In this document: positions 43,054 to 47,583 of the stretch, piece after piece | Layout: each line of letters starts with the position of its first letter | Numbering within the stretch: the stretch's first letter is position 1 | From: Paramecium sonneborni | Taxonomy: Eukaryota > Ciliophora > Oligohymenophorea > Peniculida > Parameciidae | Assembly (NCBI GenBank): GCA_905182985.1 | Contig: CAJJDN010000059.1 | Span: 362,035-409,617, forward strand | Reading direction: 5' to 3' | Length of the DNA stretch: 47,583 nucleotides | The notes under the pieces: generated by a model | Told to the model about the DNA's origin: nothing | The model's input: only the letters and a program-made list of their open reading frames with translations | Database searches by the model: none | Made by a program: the position numbers and the translations under genes

Positions 43054-44022
43054 TCAATATAGTTTTTCTATGGCTGTTTTTGGTTCTCTAAATTTAGAAA
43101 ATTCTCTTAATTTAAATGTTGATTAAAGAACTAATCTGGAATCTGGAGCTGGGAGTACTTATTCAATCAAAAAATCATATAATAATTTTAATTCTTTGTC
43201 TTCTTAATTATCATAATAAGGAATAATTGGAATGCCATTTTCTAAATGTGAACCAAAAGAATAAGCAGCATTGTCTACTAAAACTATATCTTTTAAATCT
43301 CGTCTGAAAATTCTTAAATCCTTTATATGAACTCCTTCAGATGATAATACACATCCATCCCTAAATACTTAAGCTGAAAGTAATTCATTATTAGGGTCTA
43401 AATGCTAAATTACTTGACTAGCATAACATTAATGAGATGCAGTAAATATAATCACTTCACATACTTTGCTAAGTTCGATAAGTATCCATTTAGCATAAGG
43501 GCGTATATTTATCCCTGCTTAAACAATATCTCCAGTTGGGAATTTTATATGTAGATATACATCAGCTTTAAGAGATTAGTTTTCATTGCAATGAATTAAG
43601 GTTTCATCTAAATCAAATACAACAGTCTTTTAAACTATTTAAATGTTATAAACATCTTACATTTACAATTTTATTTAAGAGGTATATCTATTGCTTTTGA
43701 TCTTAAAACTTAAGGATCTGGATCTTTTAAATTTAAACAAAACCCAATACAATTATAAGTTTAGATAGCATGGTCTTTGAATAATTGTTATTCTAGTGTT
43801 TAAGGATATTAGTGCTTGAATGTTTCAATTAGAGATGTCACATAATATATTTATTCTAATTTTATTATAAAATACTTCTCTATTTGGAAGATTGAATTCT
43901 ACCTGATGGTGATAATGATTTAGTTTATTTAATAGGGGATATCAAAGCTTTGGTAGGTTTATTAATTTAAGTAACAAAATCATCTAAACTTACTTTTAAA
44001 TTGTCTTTTTTTTGTGGAACAT
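43054..44022 (-). CDS. SCP/Dullard-type (NLI-interacting factor) phosphatase
   Basis: HAD-superfamily protein Ser/Thr phosphatase domain: KTVVFDLDETLIHC with the DxDxT nucleophile motif, INIRPYAKWILIELSKVCEV, IIFTASHQCYASQVIQHLDP, FRDGCVLSSEGVHIKDLRIF, RRDLKDIVLVDNAAYSFGSH (second Asp pair), NGIPIIPYYDNQEDKELKLL. This order is that of CTD small phosphatases and Dullard, which dephosphorylate RNA polymerase II tails or other proteins. A 26-nt intron precedes DLDET; a 20-nt intron further up is likely. The N-terminal frame (DNLKVSLDDFVTQINKPTKA, LSPSGRIQSS) lacks an in-frame ATG. The ATG at 44022 is one frame off, so the true start or one exon is unresolved. A 3' copy at 41970-42510 is an assembly duplicate. 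Confidence 0.85.
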
Positions 44023-44070
44023 CTTTTTTATTAATTTAAGGTGTTAATTATTAAACAAATTATTAATTTG

Positions 44071-44601
44071 ATGAAAATTTTTAATCAATTGATAATGGAT
44101 TATATTTTTTTTATTTATGTTAAGAAGTTTAGATGGGTTGAATTTTTGAAGAAAGAATGGGAGTACCAGATTTTTCTAATTAAGAGAAATTACGATGTAA
44201 ACTGTTTTTTGGTTTTGTTAAAACTTATGAATTGTTTTAGATTTTGACCTGTTCTTTTCCATTATTTTTTTAATACAGGAAATATTTCATCTTATAAATA
44301 AGTCATTTATACATCTGTTGAACTTTTACAAGATTATGGTATATTGTTCCTTGGAGTATTATTGATTGATATTTAATGCTAATTTTACAAATGTTATTAA
44401 ATAAGTTCACGCTCAGCATTTTTTGTTTACAATTTACCAAAGTTATACATTTTAGTTAAAGCTTGGAATTACTCACTAGAGAGTTTATTGTAATGCGTAA
44501 TACGTAGTAATATTGATTTTGACTGGCTTAATTTCTTGTCTAGGAGTGATTGGCTTTAGATTCTACATAAGTTTTCTAATAATTAAATTTATTTCTAATG
44601 A
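44071..44601 (+). CDS. small hydrophobic gene with an internal TGA (unresolved)
   Basis: One frame from ATG 44071 to TGA 44599-44601 contains a single internal TGA at 44245-44247. The second half (SYKQVIYTSVELLQDYGILF, LGVLLIDIQCQFYKCYQ, SAFFVYNLPKLYILVKAWNY, IDFDWLNFLSRSDWLQILHK) reads like a small membrane-associated protein. In the first half another frame (MGVPDFSNQEKLRCKLFFGF, then VKTYELFQILT) looks more coding-like than the ATG 44071 frame. A 28-nt GT..ACAG intron at 44251-44278 links that frame to the second half but makes a TGA at the junction. No solution is clean. No family recognised. Confidence 0.4.
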
Positions 44602-44650
44602 ATTTCGAGATATCTTCAATTACAATTTATTAGATATTTATATAATTTTA

Positions 44651-47261
44651 TCAATAAGAATTATCAATAATGTCTTCATCACTTTGTTGTTACTTATTTA
44701 TTTAATCCCATTCATTTTAAAAATAGCTTTAATTTGGTTAGGCATATATATCTGGAAAAAGATTGTAACATTTCCAAATAAGCTATTCAATTTTAAGATG
44801 TAATCCAATCGGTCTAATATCAATATCTTCAGCAATTCTAGAAAATGCTTCTAAGAACTCAACAAAACTCATTTAAAATATTCTATCTTAATTCACTTCA
44901 TCAACTTAAGTCATCATTGCTTTATTGAAAGCAAACAATGATGTATTAGGTCCATATGTATCTAATTAATTTAATCCAATATGAGAACACATATCTTACA
45001 ATTCTTATAAACTCATAAAAGGTTTTTATCCTGGTTTGACTTTTTTAACACTATATCGGAGATAAAGACTATCCAATATAGTTTTGTAATATTTCATACA
45101 CAAATCGCATTACTCATTCCAATATCGAGTATCTCTAAAGATTTAACTATTATATTTATTAAATTCTTCTTTGAGATGATCTTCCCACAACCATTTAATT
45201 GCTTCTTCAAATGATTTAGCATTCCCATTTCTTATATATTTATCTTCAGCTATTCTTATCCACATCTCAAGAAATTAGAATCTAACCATTCCTCTTTCTG
45301 GTTTTCTGTAATTCCCTTTTTCTGTCCCAGATATAGTAGCTAAATATTTCAATTCCATATCCTATTATTTTATAGTCCCTCTTTCATTCATTTCTGTTAA
45401 CTTTATTTAACTTAACAATTGTAAATTTATCAATGATGAAATAGCCCATACATCTCCTATTGGTGACAAACATGCAAAATGTCTATATTCAAATTATCTA
45501 TTACTTATAAGTATCCTTTATTTATTGATAGTTTTATCTCAAAAATTCATAACAAGCATTTCTATCATTTTCATCCTTTATCAATTTTGTTATTCTACTT
45601 AAATTCCAATCATTAGAGAAACATTTATCCAACATTTCTTCAGTATCTTTTTTCCAATCCTTAAACAAAGATATTGGAAACGTCCAAATAATTTTGTTAT
45701 CGACTACTTCAGGTATATAAATCAGATCCTCCTATCTTGGTTAAACATTTATAATTGGCATATAATATTTATCAATTATTTATGTTCCTTAAATATTAAT
45801 GTAATTTAATTGATTAAGCCTTACATTTACTTTTTTATCTAATAAACGAACATTATTCAAAGGTAATGGCCATCTCTTATGAAGTTAATCCTAAGCCACA
45901 CATTAAATATCATCATTTGTAAAAAAATAATAACATAAACCTGGAGGCACCATTCTTTATACTTTCAAACCTTAATCAACCTTTCCCATATATAGGTCAT
46001 CATAATTCAAATAAGATAAATGCAAAAACATAGGATCATTTGCAGGTCCAGAATTTATTGGATTCCATTAAAATTCTACTTATCTCCATCCTTCACATAT
46101 CCAACAACAATCCTTTATATTATTATCTCTATAAGATCTTAATCTTTTCTATTTGATATATTAACATCCTTATATCCTTTAAGCTATTTAATGTTAAGTT
46201 TATTCTATCTCTTCTTTTTCTATAGGAATCAAAAATCCTTTTGTATCTACATATCCAGAATTACCTGTATAATGAAATCCTATTATTGTTTTATTTTTTT
46301 TCAATCCTTCTGCTATGTTACATGTAATCTAATATGATATTCTATTGAATGACAAATCAAAATGAATTAATTCCTTATTCATGCTCACCATTTGATTAAA
46401 ACTGTTTGACCAATCTAAACCTATTCCTAATGAATTTTAGGATAAATCTAATACTTTTAAATTAGATTTTTACAAGCTATTAAAAATCATTGTTGCTCCA
46501 TTTCCATTCAATCTATTAAAATGCAAATATAATTCTTATATATCTTCATTATGTTAAATCATATTACAAAGTGCTGTACAACAATTATTTGAAATATTAT
46601 TTTTGCTTAAATTCACTATTTTTAATGATCTATTATCAGCAATCCTATCTAAAATGTCTACTATTAAACTTTCTTTCAATTTATTATCTTCCAAATTTAA
46701 TGATTATATTTTGCAATCTCGATTTACCAAAGAATTCCCTATTTCCAAACATCCACTACCAATCTTATTTTTTTATAAACTCAACTTAAAAGCTCCTCTA
46801 GTACTTTTTATTATTTCTGATGAACTCATCTAAGTCATTCGATTATCATTTAAATGAAATTCTTTTATGTCATTTTGCTTTTATAATCCTTTTGCTAAAA
46901 TCACCATATACTTATCTCCATACTTCATATGGCTATTAAAAAATCAATAATACTTTAAATTCAATACATCATTCTTTTATCGACTAAACAATCCAAAACT
47001 TCCTGGAGGTATTTGAGGAGATGACAAACTACTCATCAAGTTATCATTTCTATTATAAAATTTGTTTTATTCTTAAATTCGTTCTATTGTTTTATGGAAT
47101 CGATAAAACTCTTGTTTAGCACTTATCGGATTCTCTGGATATAATTCAAAACTGAAATCAAGCTCTTCTTCATCATTCTTTTAAGTTATGAAACGAGGCT
47201 AATTTTAAAATGTAATTTTAGGTAGTGACCTTGTGACATTCGCCTTTTTTCTTATTTTCAT
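44651..47261 (-). CDS. leucine-rich repeat protein with C-terminal EF-hand-like region
   Basis: 855 residues after removing introns of 21 and 22 nt, an exact multiple of three. Disordered basic start (MKIRKKANVTRSLPKITFQN). Leucine-rich repeats at about 150-370 of the ribonuclease-inhibitor kind: IKEFHLNDNRMTQ, FKLSLQKNKIGSGCLEIGNS, QSLNLEDNKLKESLIVDIL, LKIVNLSKNNISNNCCTAL, IQELYLHFNRLNGNGATMIF, LKVLDLSQNSLGIGLDW, LIHFDLSFNRISYQITCNIA. A Cys/Trp block follows (KDCCWICEGWRQVEFQWNPI), then YYFFTNDDIQCVAQDQLHKR. The C-terminal ~250 residues contain helix-loop-helix acidic segments (FNKAMMTQVDEVNQDRIFQM, SFVEFLEAFSRIAEDI) that resemble EF-hands. Ciliates have many such LRR proteins, some axonemal; the exact role is unknown. 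Confidence 0.82.
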
Positions 47262-47583
47262 ATAAATTAGTAAATCAATAAAATATTAAAAATTAAAATA
47301 ATTTCTGTAACTTATTTATTCCAATCATTTTTCGGAATAAGTGTTCAATTATTTATAAATTTTTATTTTTTTAGAATCTCATATTTCTAATAAATTATTA
47401 ATTTTCTAAATTAATGTAATGAAATAAATAATGCGAAAAATTTTTTAATTCTATATATATTTTCATTATTGCCAATAAAATGTCTCATAAAATTTTATTC
47501 AGTTCTAAACAAATTTTTTAATTGTTTTATTTTTTACTTCTTTTATCATAAATATAAATAAACAAACCTTAATAATGATTATA
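47262..47583. other. gene-free right end
   Basis: 322 bp upstream of the LRR gene start. AT-rich, no convincing frame on either strand; presumably holds the LRR promoter. Confidence 0.5.

Larger units (their letters stand above)
41428..43594. repeat. unmerged contig overlap 3 (two 1083-bp copies around an N)
   Basis: Bases 41428-42510 recur as 42512-43594 at a constant offset of 1084, with the N at 42511. The copies match wherever compared. The upstream contig holds the whole zinc-finger gene and the downstream contig the whole phosphatase gene; each also holds a fragment of the other, as expected for an uncollapsed contig overlap. Confidence 0.93.

Noticed and set aside
44245..44247. Second selenocysteine candidate at the internal TGA of 44071-44601
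   Set aside because: No ATGA..TGA hairpin with an AA apical loop was found after the final stop, and the surrounding residues match no known Sec family.
44513..44803. Hydrophobic plus-strand frame of 96 codons
   Set aside because: It has no ATG at its start and from 44651 on runs antisense to the LRR gene; the hydrophobicity mirrors acidic/aromatic codons of the opposite strand.
46571..46833. Two overlapping plus-strand frames
   Set aside because: Both are antisense to leucine-rich repeats of the large minus-strand gene.
1..47583. CRISPR arrays, bacterial operons, tRNA or rRNA genes
   Set aside because: No spaced direct repeats, no cloverleaf or rRNA-like sequence was seen; genes carry spliceosomal introns and eukaryotic families throughout.

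Overview
The window reads as macronuclear DNA of a Paramecium-type ciliate. TAA and TAG run through every conserved protein as glutamine codons and only TGA ends genes. Introns are tiny (mostly 20-31 nt, GT..AG), gene spacing is often a few to a few dozen bases, the DNA is very AT-rich, and two genes encode trichocyst matrix-type secretory proteins. All coding models below were read with the ciliate code and tiny introns removed; for nearly all, total length minus introns is an exact multiple of three.

Layout. 1-7235: end of a U5 snRNP WD40 protein (SNRNP40), ribosomal protein S16, a HEAT-like protein, a malectin membrane protein and a Ser/Thr kinase with a coiled-coil tail. 7236-11085: two tandem trichocyst matrix proteins and an iodothyronine-deiodinase-like selenoprotein with an in-frame TGA and a SECIS hairpin behind its stop. 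12036-20199: a multi-pass membrane protein and several unrecognised proteins. 20331-26561: a large helical (TPR-like) protein, a PX-BAR sorting nexin, a small coiled protein and a tRNA pseudouridine synthase carrying a one-base frameshift. 26615-34245: ribosomal protein S5, an MDH1B-like protein, a charged Gln-rich protein, a septin and a coiled-coil protein. 34453-40087: a RING E3 ligase, a FYVE-TBC-EF-hand Rab GAP, a retinoblastoma homologue starting 36 bp from the Rab GAP start, and a multi-pass membrane protein. 40629-47261: a C2H2 zinc-finger protein, an SCP/NIF-type phosphatase, an unresolved small membrane gene and a large LRR protein.

Assembly. Three single N characters (12752, 22047, 42511) each sit between two direct copies of about 1.1 kb (1108, 1118 and 1083 bp). 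The copies match wherever compared. These are overlapping contig ends that were not merged. They break or duplicate three genes artificially; corrected models are given.

The genes do not form one pathway: this is a dense eukaryotic housekeeping/signalling neighbourhood. The strongest unusual signal is the deiodinase-like selenoprotein (10057-11085, minus strand). TGA there means selenocysteine at residue 185 and stop at the end of the same reading frame, with a well-formed SECIS 20 nt downstream. A second notable signal is a perfect E2F-consensus octamer directly before the start codon of the retinoblastoma homologue.
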